Below are positions 56,025 to 64,000 of a stretch of 64,000 bases of DNA, in pieces. Every line of letters starts with the position of its first letter. The first letter of the stretch is position 1. The stretch is from the NCBI RefSeq assembly GCF_003963535.1, contig NZ_CP034539.1, forward strand, positions 62,001-126,000, in the 5' to 3' direction. This DNA is from Streptomyces cyaneochromogenes. GTDB lineage: Bacteria > Actinomycetota > Actinomycetes > Streptomycetales > Streptomycetaceae. Both the position numbers and the translations under genes were made by a program. The notes under the pieces were generated by a model. The model did not search any database. It was not told where the DNA came from and worked only from the letters and a program-made list of their open reading frames with translations.

Positions 56025-56693
56025 ATGCTCCGCTCCGAACTCCGCCTGAATGCCCCGTTGTTTGTCGCTCAGTCCGCCGTTAGCAACCACACCGGCCTCA
56101 TCGCCCGGGCTGGGCTCGCCATGCCGGCCGCGCCCTTCGGTACCCCTGCCTGGCAGCTTCCCGCCCTGGTCTCCTACCTCCAGCGCCTCCACCAGGACGA
56201 CGAGGACCCCTCCCCCGAACTGTGGCGCGCCCACACCGAACGCCCCATCGGCCCCGTTCCCCGGCCGCACATCCGCTACCAGGGAGACGGCCTGCACGAT
56301 GCGGACGCGGTGTGCGTGCTCGACATCCAGCTCGGCCCGCGCGACAAGGAGACCGGCTGGCTTCCCGCCGACCTCGCCGTCATCGAACAGGAGGAGGGCG
56401 CCTGCCCCTTCGGGCGCGTCACACGCCGCCACGGCGTGGAGGCGATCGCCGCGTACGCCGCCGAGGAGCTCACCGCCGAGCACGCCCGGCTCATGGACCG
56501 TGCCCGCCGGCACCCGGACTCGTACTTCCTGCGCCTCGCCGACCTGGCGCAGCGCGCCGCCGACTGGGCCGACAAGGTCCATGCCGCTCACGCCGGCTCC
56601 TCTGCACACGCAGGCCCCGCTCGTAAGCTCTGCGCGGCCAGAACGCGTAGCCCTCCAGAAACCGGTACAGCGGTGGTCCCAGAGCACTCATGA
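56025..56693 (+). CDS. Hypothetical protein with a disrupted 3' end
   Basis: 222 codons from ATG 56025; the frame is open from 55782 but that part is proline/arginine rich. The real body is LRSELRLNAPLFVAQSAVSN through LHDADAVCVLDIQLGPRDKE, FGRVTRRHGVEAIAAYAAEE and FLRLADLAQRAADWADKVHA. No family recognised. The last ~25 codons (from about 56,613) are antisense to a remnant of the 3-kb membrane protein family, so its native C-terminus was probably replaced by DNA joined here. Confidence 0.55.
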   Translation: MLRSELRLNAPLFVAQSAVSNHTGLIARAGLAMPAAPFGTPAWQLPALVSYLQRLHQDDEDPSPELWRAHTERPIGPVPRPHIRYQGDGLHDADAVCVLDIQLGPRDKETGWLPADLAVIEQEEGACPFGRVTRRHGVEAIAAYAAEELTAEHARLMDRARRHPDSYFLRLADLAQRAADWADKVHAAHAGSSAHAGPARKLCAARTRSPPETGTAVVPEHS

Positions 56694-56890
56694 CCAATCC
56701 AAGGAGGACCGCGGCGACGAGGAACGCGGACGTGCTGTTGCCCATCGGCGGCCATTTGTCCAGGGGACCGGGTCCCTTGAGACTCGGCGCGACGGCGAAG
56801 ATGAAGACGGCGAGGTTGAGGCCGGTGGGCAGAATCCATCCGACAAGCAGTCCCCAGCCGCCGCCCAGCACGCCCTTGGCGATGTCTCCC
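56613..56890 (-). pseudogene. Truncated paralogue of the membrane protein at 2,436-3,473
   Basis: The first ~90 codons match residues 2-90 of the intact protein: GDIAKGVLGGGWGLLVGWIL against GDIAKGALTGAWSLLVGWVL, then LNLAVF, FLVAAVLLGLVMSALGPPLY and EGYAFWPRRAYERG. The start codon is gone (ATA or ACG in its place, with a TGA a few codons upstream) and homology stops abruptly near 56,613. It directly follows the EACC1-like remnant on the same strand, repeating the order regulator/effector gene then membrane protein seen at 3.4 kb. Confidence 0.75.
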
Positions 56891-56894
56891 GTCG

Positions 56895-57433
56895 CTATCC
56901 CCGTGGCCAGTCATCGTCGGGATGGAGTGGAGGGCCCGGAGGCCGGCCCGCTTTGAATTGATCGCCGAAAGCCCTGTGCGTGTCCCCGCCCCTGGGCGTG
57001 GGCCTGGGTGGGGGATGTGGGATCGGCGGGGCCGACGGTGGTCTGATCAACTCTGGGACGGCTCGTCGTAGTTCTTCGAGGTCGTCGCCGTTGGAAACGG
57101 TCATCTCTTGGTCGGAGGGAAGCCGCACGACGATCTCGATATCGGCCGCCAGCTGAGTCCGCAGCCACGCTCCCAGTGTTCCGATCAGTCGCTCGCTGGT
57201 CGCACCCGGCCGCAGCTCGATGACCAGAGCCCGGTTGCGTGCCTGGTCAGGTGTGCCAGCCCGTTGCGGATCCCCGTCCCAGGCCTGGTCGTCGAGCGTG
57301 ACGGTGCCGTGTTTCTGCCTTCAGACCAGCCGAACCACCGCTGCAAGTCGGGCAGGGCAGTGTCCGCGGCATCGGCGGGAACAACAGTGATCAAGAATTT
57401 CATGCGCTTCCCCCGAACCCTTCTTGGCCTCAA
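56895..57433 (-). pseudogene. EACC1-like (effector-associated constant component) gene with a frameshift
   Basis: The N-terminus MKFLITVVPADAADTALPDL then QRWFGW, and the C-terminal part RALVIELRPGATSERLIGTL, GAWLRTQ, DIEIVVRLPSDQEMTVSNGD and LEELRRAVPELI have the layout of EACC1 small proteins (first strand, WL helix, then a ferredoxin-like half). They lie in different frames and the switch occurs near 57,320, between WFGW and HGTVTLDDQAW. The tail is proline rich and ends PDDDWPRG, like the PDDDEWPAPP tail of the GlxA-like protein. EACC1 proteins link effectors to STAND/trypsin-type defence modules in actinomycetes; here it appears inactive. Confidence 0.5.
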
Positions 57434-57662
57434 GCAGCGTAGGGCAGCGTTGCTCTCGCGCGGCGATTGTGGCGTGCGGTGTTCTTAGGCCGCAGCAGCA
57501 GGTTCGTGCAGCATCACGGGCGCAGGCGGTTTCACATCCTTCAGCCGCCGCGAATCAACAAACAGCAGACTCACGGGTATGGCTTTGACAGCGGTTTGTG
57601 GTTCCACTTGGCAATCAGGGCTGGGACCACCCGTGTTGGCGGCCGGGTGAGGTGAGGAAGTT

Positions 57663-57893
57663 TTGGCCCCACCGTCCTTGTTGCGGTGGGAGCATCGATG
57701 CGCTCTCCGGTGGGAGGAGGCATCGGTGGCTATCGCTTCCAACGAATCGTTTGGAGGGTGGACAAAGACCTTCACCGATCCCCGGCTCTGCGCGGCGATC
57801 GTGGACCGGCTCACCTTCGGCGGCAACATCATCGAGCCGGCACTGACTCCTACCGTCTTGCCCACGCCCAGGCCCCAGCAGGACAGCGGCTGA
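57663..57893 (+). pseudogene. IS21-family IstB remnant (C-terminal end)
   Basis: The frame reads SVAIASNESFGGWTKTFTDP and CAAIVDRLTFGGNII, matching the end of IstB ATP-binding helper proteins (SNxxFxxWxxxFxDPxxAxAxIDR). After GGNII the family's next residues, GTDSYRLAHAQA, are in the +2 frame, so there is a further frameshift near 57,835. No IstA or N-terminal IstB was found. A fossil of an IS21 element. Confidence 0.75.
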
Positions 57894-57908
57894 CCGCACC
57901 CGCCACGG

Positions 57909-58460
57909 TCACACCCCGGAGGTTCCACCGGCTCGGACCCGGGCCAGCACCTGGTCGGCCAACTCCTGCGGGGTCAGCTCTCCGTCCAGGAACACCGTGT
58001 CACTGGGCAGGGTGTCGGCCGCCGCCATGCACGGCGCGATCCTTTCCTTGCACCAGCGCCGAACCTTCTCGTCCTGCTCAGGGTTGTCCGGGGTGAAGCT
58101 CCGGCCGTCGATCCGCTTCTCCAGAACCTCTCGGGAGACCTTCAGGAAGAAGTGGTGGACGTCGATGCCCGCATCCGTCAACGCGCCGAAGACCTCACCG
58201 ACATAACCGTGATTGACCAAGGTCATGGGGACCAGGACCGGGCGGCGATACTCCTCGACCAGGCCCACCGCCAGGTCGGCGACCTGCCGACGCCACAGCC
58301 GAAGGTCCTGGAAGTCGCCGGTCGGCACCTCCACGATCTCCCTCAGCACATAGCCGACCATCTCCGGGTCATAGACCAGCACCTCGGGCCAGCGCGGACG
58401 CAACTCGTCCACCAGCGTGGTCTTCCCACTGCCGAACGCACCGTTCACCCAGACGATCAA
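57909..58460 (-). CDS. P-loop protein of the TmrB (tunicamycin-resistance ATPase) type
   Basis: 183 residues from TTG 58460, chosen because GGGGAGG lies six bases upstream and because TmrB-type proteins begin MIxWxNGAFGSGKT; the frame extends to 58508. Walker A is NGAFGSGKTTLVDEL. Family landmarks are LVYDPEMVGYVLREIV, DFQDLRLWRRQVADLAVGLV, LVPMTLVNHGYVGEVFGALT and VHHFFLKVSREVLEKRI. TmrB of Bacillus confers tunicamycin resistance; many relatives are plain AAA_33-type kinases/ATPases of unknown substrate. No antibiotic genes nearby suggest a role. Confidence 0.8.
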   Translation of the reverse strand: MIVWVNGAFGSGKTTLVDELRPRWPEVLVYDPEMVGYVLREIVEVPTGDFQDLRLWRRQVADLAVGLVEEYRRPVLVPMTLVNHGYVGEVFGALTDAGIDVHHFFLKVSREVLEKRIDGRSFTPDNPEQDEKVRRWCKERIAPCMAAADTLPSDTVFLDGELTPQELADQVLARVRAGGTSGV

Positions 58461-58683
58461 CGCGATCCTCCCCGCCCCGTTGCCGTGCCCCCGCGTCGGG
58501 CCCGGCATGTCGGATCAGCATGCCGCGCGGCCTGGATGGGGCCAACTCCACTGCCAGATCAGCCCGAAAGATCGCTAAGTGGGGGCCGAAACCCGCTGCC
58601 GAGCGGAGCCAGCTCACGTTGTCGAAGCCACGGGTACGACCAGTCAGACCACAATGTCAGGTCGGGTCTGTGAACCGTGCAAC

Positions 58684-61161
58684 TCAAGTGCGGCTGGCTT
58701 CTACGGCAGTCAGGGTCTCCCGTGTCGCCGCCGTTCTCGGGTTGGCCGGGCCGAGGATGTGCGTCTGTATGTCGAGAAGACCCCGGAGTTCTGTGATTGC
58801 CTCTTCGATCCTGCCTTGGCTGGCCAGCGTCTCGCCGAGCGCGAGTCTGGCGTCTCCTACGAGATGGTGCTCGGGCCCGAGCACTCGGTTCTCAAGGGCG
58901 ATGACCGCCCGCAGTTCTGTCTCTGCCTCCCGGTGGCGTCCCTGCGCGGATATCGCCCGTGCAAGTTCGTAGCGGGCGTCGAGTACGTTGACGTGCTCTG
59001 CTCCCAGCACGCGTAGTTCTGTCTCCAGCACGTCGCGCAACTCTTGTTCTGCTTCCTGTCCTCGGCCGAGCTCTGTCATGACCCCGGCCCGGTTGGCGCG
59101 CGCTTGCAGTGTGTAGGGGTGTCGGGAGCCAAAGACACGCAGGCGAGTCTCGACCAGTTCGCTGTACATGAGTTCCGCCTCTGCGAGGCGCCCCTGATAA
59201 GCGAGCTGCAGGCCCAGGTTGTTGTAGGTCATCAGGGTGTAGGGATGCTCCGGCCCCAGCACCCGGGTCCGAATGACCAACAGGTCGCGGTAGCCGGCCT
59301 CGGCTTCTGCGTAACGTCCTCGCTCTCCGACGGCCCGCAGCAGCCAGTGACGTGTGGCCAGAGTCTGCGGATGCTCAGGCCCCAGCACCCTGAGCTGGTC
59401 GCGCAATACATCGCGGCAGGCGCTCTCGGCCTCGACCAGACGCCCCTGTTCTACGAGTAGATGTGCCGATTCATGACGTGTAGCCAGCGTGGCGGGGTGA
59501 TCCGGACCCAAGGTGTCGAGTTGAGCCGTCAGAATGCCGCTCAGCTGTGATTCCGCTTCGGTATGGCGTCCTTGGTACAGGGCAGCGAGGGCTTGTTGGT
59601 ATCGGAGACAGAGCACCGCCTCGTGGTCCGGGCCGAGAGACTCCGCCTGGCGCAGGGCATCGCGTGTCAGCGCTTCCGGGGCCGACCACGCCCCGCTCCA
59701 CCTCAATGCCGGGCAACTGCTCACAACAGCCCACGCGATCGCGGCAAGGCCCCTGTCGGACAGTGCAGCCGGGGGAAGACACAGCAGGGAACGCACGTGG
59801 GGCAGCAGCCGAAGCCAGAAGGGCCAGTCCTCGGGGTCGTCCGGTCGTAGTCGGCCGGTGGCGACTCGTAGTGCGCGGGCGGCTGCTGTCGTGATGTATA
59901 CGTCCAGGTGTTGGCGGCTGGCGGCCGCTACCAACGGGTGAACGACCACGCTGGCGGCTTCCTCGCATCCAGGCGTTGCCCCCAGCTCGAGTAATCCCAC
60001 GGAGAGCAAGGCCTCCAGTCCGCTTCGAACGGACATGTCCGCCATACCGAGGCCGTCTCCCAGTACCTGCAGGTCCAGCAGCGAGGAGGTGATGTCCGCA
60101 GACGGGGCAAAGCAGGACAGGACCCTCAGCAGCGGCCGGGCCTGGGCTCTGTCCTGTGCTGCCAAGGCGTCGAGGGACAGCTCCCAGGTGTGTGTCACGC
60201 CCGATCGGGGATCACTTGCCTGGCCCATGAGCAGCGGGAATCGATCGTCAAGTGCCTCCAGATAGGAACTGAAGGTGCGTTCCAAGGCAAAGGGCGATCC
60301 CAGATACACCCCTGCTTGGTGAAGGCCCAGTGGGAGGCCGCCGAGGCGTTGGGCAAGTAGTTGCGCCTCAGCCGCAGGCCCGGCGTGCGGAGCGAGATCC
60401 TGAAGGACGCGAGCGCCGGCGGTAGCGTCCAGGCAGAGGACTGGCACCACGACACCGTGGCGGCCCCAATCTCTTTGGTCTTTGACCCGGCTGGTCACAA
60501 CGATCAGGCCGGCGTACGTGGCGCGGAGCCAGCCGCTGCCATCGCGCGCAGGGGCGTCACCGAGCGCCAGCGTCGCAGTATCGTCGGCGTTGTCGAAGAC
60601 GAGCAGCCATCCTCGCTCCGCCTCCAGTCGCTCCCACAGAACGTCGGCCGCGTTGCGGACTCCGGCTCGGGCCTCCTCCACTTGCGTGGCCGGCGCGCCC
60701 AAGGTGAGAGCCAATTGGAGGAGGGAGCCCAACAGTGACCTCTGCTCCGTGGCAGACACCCACCACACTCTGCGCCCTTGGCGTTCTGCGCGCTCTGCCA
60801 GCGCGAGGGCCAGGGTTGTCTTTCCTGTGCCGCCCAAGCCGGCCAGCACCTGAAAGCGGCCGTCAGGTGCGGAGAGCCGGCTGCTCAGCAGCTCCAGCAC
60901 GTCATCCCGGCCGTGGATCTGCCCCAGTCGTCCCGTTGGAGGGTGCAGCGTTCGTGCAATGGGCACTGTGGTGAGAGCCGATGGCGGGGAAGCATCAGGG
61001 GCTGGCAGGGTTGGTGCTCGCCTCGTGCCATTCTCCGGGGGCGGACCTGGGTCAGTAGCCGGCGCGGGACGAGGTGGCTGTCGGCCCTGGAGGAGCGCCA
61101 CCACAACACTCATCACGCCCGCGAAGGTTCCCACCACGGTGAGTGCTGTCACCAGGTCCAC
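58684..61161 (-). CDS. Membrane-anchored STAND NTPase with C-terminal TPR repeats
   Basis: 825 residues. Residues 5-25 are one membrane anchor (LTVVGTFAGVMSVVVALLQG), followed by a proline-rich linker. The NB-ARC/STAND NTPase has Walker A GLGGTGKTTLALAL (109-122), Walker B WLLVFDNADD (185-194), LIVVTSRVKDQ and LAQRLGGLPLGLHQAGVYLG. From ~510 to the end are at least seven ~42-residue TPRs with the recurring LGPDHPxTLxxR motif. STAND proteins act as sensors that oligomerise on ligand binding, including phage-defence Avs types; here there is no fused effector domain, so the effector may be the membrane segment or a partner. Cytoplasmic with one TM. Confidence 0.85.
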   Translation of the reverse strand: MDLVTALTVVGTFAGVMSVVVALLQGRQPPRPAPATDPGPPPENGTRRAPTLPAPDASPPSALTTVPIARTLHPPTGRLGQIHGRDDVLELLSSRLSAPDGRFQVLAGLGGTGKTTLALALAERAERQGRRVWWVSATEQRSLLGSLLQLALTLGAPATQVEEARAGVRNAADVLWERLEAERGWLLVFDNADDTATLALGDAPARDGSGWLRATYAGLIVVTSRVKDQRDWGRHGVVVPVLCLDATAGARVLQDLAPHAGPAAEAQLLAQRLGGLPLGLHQAGVYLGSPFALERTFSSYLEALDDRFPLLMGQASDPRSGVTHTWELSLDALAAQDRAQARPLLRVLSCFAPSADITSSLLDLQVLGDGLGMADMSVRSGLEALLSVGLLELGATPGCEEAASVVVHPLVAAASRQHLDVYITTAAARALRVATGRLRPDDPEDWPFWLRLLPHVRSLLCLPPAALSDRGLAAIAWAVVSSCPALRWSGAWSAPEALTRDALRQAESLGPDHEAVLCLRYQQALAALYQGRHTEAESQLSGILTAQLDTLGPDHPATLATRHESAHLLVEQGRLVEAESACRDVLRDQLRVLGPEHPQTLATRHWLLRAVGERGRYAEAEAGYRDLLVIRTRVLGPEHPYTLMTYNNLGLQLAYQGRLAEAELMYSELVETRLRVFGSRHPYTLQARANRAGVMTELGRGQEAEQELRDVLETELRVLGAEHVNVLDARYELARAISAQGRHREAETELRAVIALENRVLGPEHHLVGDARLALGETLASQGRIEEAITELRGLLDIQTHILGPANPRTAATRETLTAVEASRT

Positions 61162-62076
61162 ACAGTGACTGTAGGGGGATGGCAGGCACCTCAGCGAGGA
61201 TGCCGGATCCTGACCGGAAACTCACGCCCAAGCAGCCGTTGCCGTTTCGGTCTTGCACGGCGCCGGCCGAACGCGAATTCCCGGTCAGGCGATCCGGCCG
61301 CGGTGAAGGAACCTGCCGCGGAATGAGGGCAGGGTCTCCTGGACAGTCCAGGGGTTGTGCCGAATCAGTGGGCGCTTGCACCCCAGTTCCCTGCCCCGGG
61401 GCCCGGCATCGGTCCATCCTGGCTACCTGCGCTGCACCCGGCGACACCCCCGCCGCCGCGTCTACCGTCGGCTCCGGGAAGACCTGTACGCCCTGCGGAT
61501 CATCTCCGCCCGCCTGCCAAACCGCATACGGCGCTCGCCAGAGAGCCGATCCGCCTTGACCTGCGGCCCACCGGGAATCACCTGTCCGGGTCGCCTCGAC
61601 GGGCTGCTTCAGCAGCATTTGAAGCCTTGAATGATCCCCTGGCCAGCCAGGGGGCGGTTGAGGTGCTGATGCCGTAGACGGCATCACGAACATCGCCACC
61701 GCCCATCTGATGCAACTTCCGGCGCTTCGTGGAGGAACCGAGGGCCACCGCACCCCGTTCCACGTCCGGAACAAGCATGTGCCCGCCTTCGAACGGCAGC
61801 GCGCCGCCTAGCGCAGAAGCCGGTCACGTCACTCGAGGCGCCCACGAGATTGACAGCAACCCACCAAGAGCGTCATATTGATTACGCGAAATGGCGGCAA
61901 AGCGGTGGGCGGCGGAAAGCATCCCCTATGAGGGTGTCGGCCCAGAGCGGCAACCCCGGCCGAACGTCCCGCCGACCACCATCACCAACTCGACTCGCCC
62001 GCCGGTGCGTGAGCGCCGCAGGGACAAAGAGGAGCAGGCCCCAAGTATAGGGCCGCGGCCAGAAGCGGAGAGTGCA
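61162..62076. other. Gap with remnants only
   Basis: About 900 bp. Long frames on either strand (for example minus 61,052-61,774) have no ribosome binding site and look random. At 61,674-61,809 the plus strand reads DGITNIATAHLMQLPALRGG and ends HVPAFERQRAA, possibly the tail of a transposase or other protein. Nothing else was seen. Confidence 0.35.
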
Positions 62077-63006
62077 ATGACCAAGGCCCTGAACCCGCAG
62101 CGCCGCGTCGTCGGCGGCCGCGCCCTGGTCAACCGGGACTGGATCCGCGAGTACACCGGCGCCAGCGGCGGCTCCGCGGCCCGCTGGTACAAGGTGCGCG
62201 ACGAGCAGCCGCAGGAGCACCGTCACCCGGAAAAGGAGCGGATCGAGGGGACCGACTTCTACGACGAGCAGCAGTTCCGGAGCTTCTACACATGGTTCCA
62301 GGCGGAGAAGGCGAGCAAGGTCCTCAAGGCCGACCCCGAACTGTACGAGCTCGACCCTGAGGATGTCGTCTCCATCAACAAGGCCGCCGAGCTGCTGAAC
62401 TTCAGCGGGGCCTCGGTGATCCGCAAGTACCAGCAGGCGAACCCCGGCTACTTCCCGGCCCCCGCCGGCGAGGTCGAGGGCCCCACCGGCCGCATGATCC
62501 AGGCCTTCCGCGTCGGCGACCTGCAAGCTTTCGACGGCAAGCGCACCGGGGACAAGCTCGGCAAGGCCGGCCGCCGTCCGGGGCCGCAGCCCGAGGCGCC
62601 TGTCGGCCGCCGCTCCGCCCTCGAGGAGGCCCTCGCCTCCGAGCTGAGCGCCCGCGGGGGCATCGAGCCGCTCACCGCCACACAGCTGGCCGCGCAGTAC
62701 GCCGCCCAGGCGATCGAGCGCGACGGCTACCACCCCGGCCTGGCCGCAGAGCTCAGCGCGCAGTACGGCGGTCCGCAGAGGTCCTGGGAGTACGTCGTAC
62801 GCAACGCCCGCAAACACCACCCCGAGGCCACGCCCTCCCCCTCCCCCGCCGGCCGGCGAGTGGAGATCGCCCTGACCGCCCTGCGCGAGCGCGGCGACGT
62901 CCGGGGCCTTGCCGCCTCCCTCGCCCGCGAACACGGAGGCAGCCCCGACGTGTGGTCCCGCGCAGTGAACACCGCGCGCACCCAGCTCACCGAACCCACC
63001 ACCTGA
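62077..63006 (+). CDS. DNA-binding-like hypothetical protein
   Basis: 309 residues from ATG 62077 with GGAGAG upstream; the frame is open to 61891. Two HTH-like excisionase-type modules are visible: NRDWIREYTGASGGSAARWY and INKAAELLNFSGASVIRKYQ. A basic linker follows (GKRTGDKLGKAGRRPGPQP) and then three short repeated helical units (LTATQLAAQYAAQAIERDGY, LAAELSAQYGGPQRSWEYVV, LAASLAREHGGSPDVWSRAV). A sequence-specific DNA-binding role, perhaps plasmid or element maintenance, is possible. The next small gene follows by 26 bp. Confidence 0.55.
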   Translation: MTKALNPQRRVVGGRALVNRDWIREYTGASGGSAARWYKVRDEQPQEHRHPEKERIEGTDFYDEQQFRSFYTWFQAEKASKVLKADPELYELDPEDVVSINKAAELLNFSGASVIRKYQQANPGYFPAPAGEVEGPTGRMIQAFRVGDLQAFDGKRTGDKLGKAGRRPGPQPEAPVGRRSALEEALASELSARGGIEPLTATQLAAQYAAQAIERDGYHPGLAAELSAQYGGPQRSWEYVVRNARKHHPEATPSPSPAGRRVEIALTALRERGDVRGLAASLAREHGGSPDVWSRAVNTARTQLTEPTT

Positions 63007-63032
63007 TCGCGCCCCTCCCGAAAGCCGAACCG

Positions 63033-63275
63033 ATGGCCAGCTTCCAGATCCGCGATACCACCACCTGTCAGCTCCTCGCCCGCGGCCTGCCCGACTACCC
63101 CGCAGCCGAGGCCGCCATCGACCGCATCGACGACCAACTGGAACACGACCTCCAGCACAACAACGAGCACACCGGACGCATCCGCCTGGACATCGAAAAG
63201 GTCACCGCCGGCATCACCGAGCCCGTCGGCCACCACATCCTTCTCATCGGCGTCGACGACACACCCCGCCTCTGA
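63033..63275 (+). CDS. Small hypothetical protein, 80 aa
   Basis: ATG 63033 (MASFQIRDTTTCQLLARGLP). Compact alpha/beta composition with two strands and a long acidic helix (AAEAAIDRIDDQLEHDLQHN), then VGHHILLIGVDD. Probably co-transcribed with the upstream DNA-binding-like gene. No family recognised. Confidence 0.5.
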   Translation: MASFQIRDTTTCQLLARGLPDYPAAEAAIDRIDDQLEHDLQHNNEHTGRIRLDIEKVTAGITEPVGHHILLIGVDDTPRL

Positions 63276-63387
63276 CCACCGCGCGAGAACCCGCAGCCGG
63301 ACAGGGGCCATTGTCCTCAGCCCACGCCCAGCACACCCGTCGAGGCCACCTCGCCCACCGAACAAGGACCATGGGTACGCTGCCAGC

Positions 63388-64000
63388 ATGATTCGCGCTG
63401 TGGTCTTCGATGTCGGCGAGTGCCTCGTGGATGAGACGACCGAGTACAGCACGTGGGCGGACTGGCTCGGGGTGCCCCGGCACACCTTTCACGCGATGTT
63501 CGGGGCGGTCATCGCCCAGGGCCGCGACTACCACGAAACGTTCCAGGAGTTTCGGCCCGGCTTCGACCTTGATGCGGAGCGGGAGCGGCGTGCGCAGGCC
63601 GGACGGCCCGAGACGTTCGGCGAGGACGATCTGTATCCGGACGTCCGCGATGCTCTGGCTGCTCTGCGTGCGGATGGTCTGTGGCTGGGGGTTGCCGGGA
63701 ACCAGACGGTGCGGGCCGGGCGGATCTTGCGAGGGCTGTTCGGCCAGGATGTGGATCTGATCGGCACCTCCGACGACTGGGGGGCTTCCAAGCCGGCGCC
63801 TGCGTTTTTTGAGCGGGTGGCAAAGGTGGTGCCGGTCGAGGCCGAGGAGATGCTGTACGTCGGGGACCGCGTCGACAACGACATCCGCCCGGCTCACCAG
63901 GCGGGGATGCATACGGCGCTGGTGCGGCGCGGTCCGTGGGCGACGGTCCAGTGGCGCAGTGAGGAAGCGCAGAAGCTGCCGACGTTCCGCGTGGAGAGCC
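63388..64000 (+). CDS. HAD-family hydrolase, cut by the window end
   Basis: The start ATG 63388 reads MIRAVVFDVGECLVDETTEY; the nucleophile Asp of motif I is in FDVGE, with Gly where many HADs have the second Asp, as in haloacid dehalogenase/phosphatase relatives. Motif III is in DDWGASKPAPAFFERVAKVV (Lys), motif IV is MLYVGDRVDNDIRPAHQAGM. The protein continues past 64,000. Substrate is unknown. It stands about 110 bp after the small gene. Confidence 0.85.
   Translation, partial: MIRAVVFDVGECLVDETTEYSTWADWLGVPRHTFHAMFGAVIAQGRDYHETFQEFRPGFDLDAERERRAQAGRPETFGEDDLYPDVRDALAALRADGLWLGVAGNQTVRAGRILRGLFGQDVDLIGTSDDWGASKPAPAFFERVAKVVPVEAEEMLYVGDRVDNDIRPAHQAGMHTALVRRGPWATVQWRSEEAQKLPTFRVES

Noticed and set aside
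55368..56687. 439-codon minus-strand frame
   Set aside because: Opposite to two coding-like plus-strand stretches, arginine/glycine rich, no motif.
61882..62934. 350-codon minus-strand frame
   Set aside because: Antisense of the DNA-binding-like gene, which has a better start and composition.
1..64000. CRISPR arrays, rRNA or tRNA genes
   Set aside because: No regularly spaced repeats, rRNA signatures or tRNA-like cloverleaf sequences were noticed when reading both strands; a dedicated scan was not possible.

Overview
The window looks like an accessory stretch of a Streptomyces (or very close actinomycete) chromosome. It has very high GC, GTG/TTG starts, tightly overlapping genes, and actinomycete-typical families: a DUF397/DUF5753 regulator pair, a DUF574 SAM methyltransferase, a stand-alone HATPase, DUF6083, and LamG plus YD-repeat protein pairs. 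Several genes carry rare TTA (bldA-type) codons. No rRNA, tRNA or CRISPR was seen. All family calls were made by eye from translated sequence.

Layout. 0-5 kb: the 3' part of a secreted NucA/NucB-type nuclease, a hypothetical, and an overlapping pair made of a GlxA-like AraC regulator with an extra N-terminal domain and a membrane protein. 5.4-10.7 kb: a minus-strand asnB-like / NUDIX / UDP-glucose dehydrogenase operon (the dehydrogenase is broken by one in-frame TGA), divergent from a TPR regulator. 10.8-12.8 kb: an intracellular S8 protease with a separate propeptide-like protein. 13-19 kb: an integrase remnant, a small membrane protein/ECF sigma/receiver operon, and regulators ending in a SAM methyltransferase. 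18.9-21.9 kb: the DUF5753/DUF397 pair, an HATPase and a membrane protein. 22-26.8 kb: two divergent arms separated by three copies of a palindromic operator, with a small XRE repressor and a compact UvrD-like helicase on one arm. 26.8-28 kb: an ISAs1-family insertion sequence.

29-41 kb is a polymorphic toxin locus: a LamG surface protein, a 2338-residue YD-repeat protein with a Hint domain and a C-terminal PD-(D/E)XK-like nuclease, and a DUF6928 candidate immunity gene in lower-GC DNA.

42-54 kb is the most interesting part. On the minus strand a 30-residue peptide gene, absent from ordinary gene calls, precedes a fused leader-binding/YcaO cyclodehydratase, a flavodoxin-like protein and an MFS exporter, with a strong hairpin between peptide gene and YcaO. 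Diverging from it are a GNAT gene and then a three-protein NRPS (free carrier, free adenylation enzyme, C-A-T-reductase). The architecture resembles tilivalline/pyrrolobenzodiazepine synthetases, with a proline-like code in the second adenylation domain. TTA codons occur in both the YcaO gene and the NRPS. It may be one hybrid RiPP/NRPS locus or two neighbouring clusters.

54-64 kb is degraded accessory DNA (frameshifted genes, a truncated copy of the 3-kb membrane protein beside an EACC1-like remnant, an IS21 IstB remnant), followed by a TmrB-like P-loop protein, a membrane-anchored STAND/TPR NTPase, a DNA-binding-like protein, a small protein and a HAD hydrolase cut by the window end.
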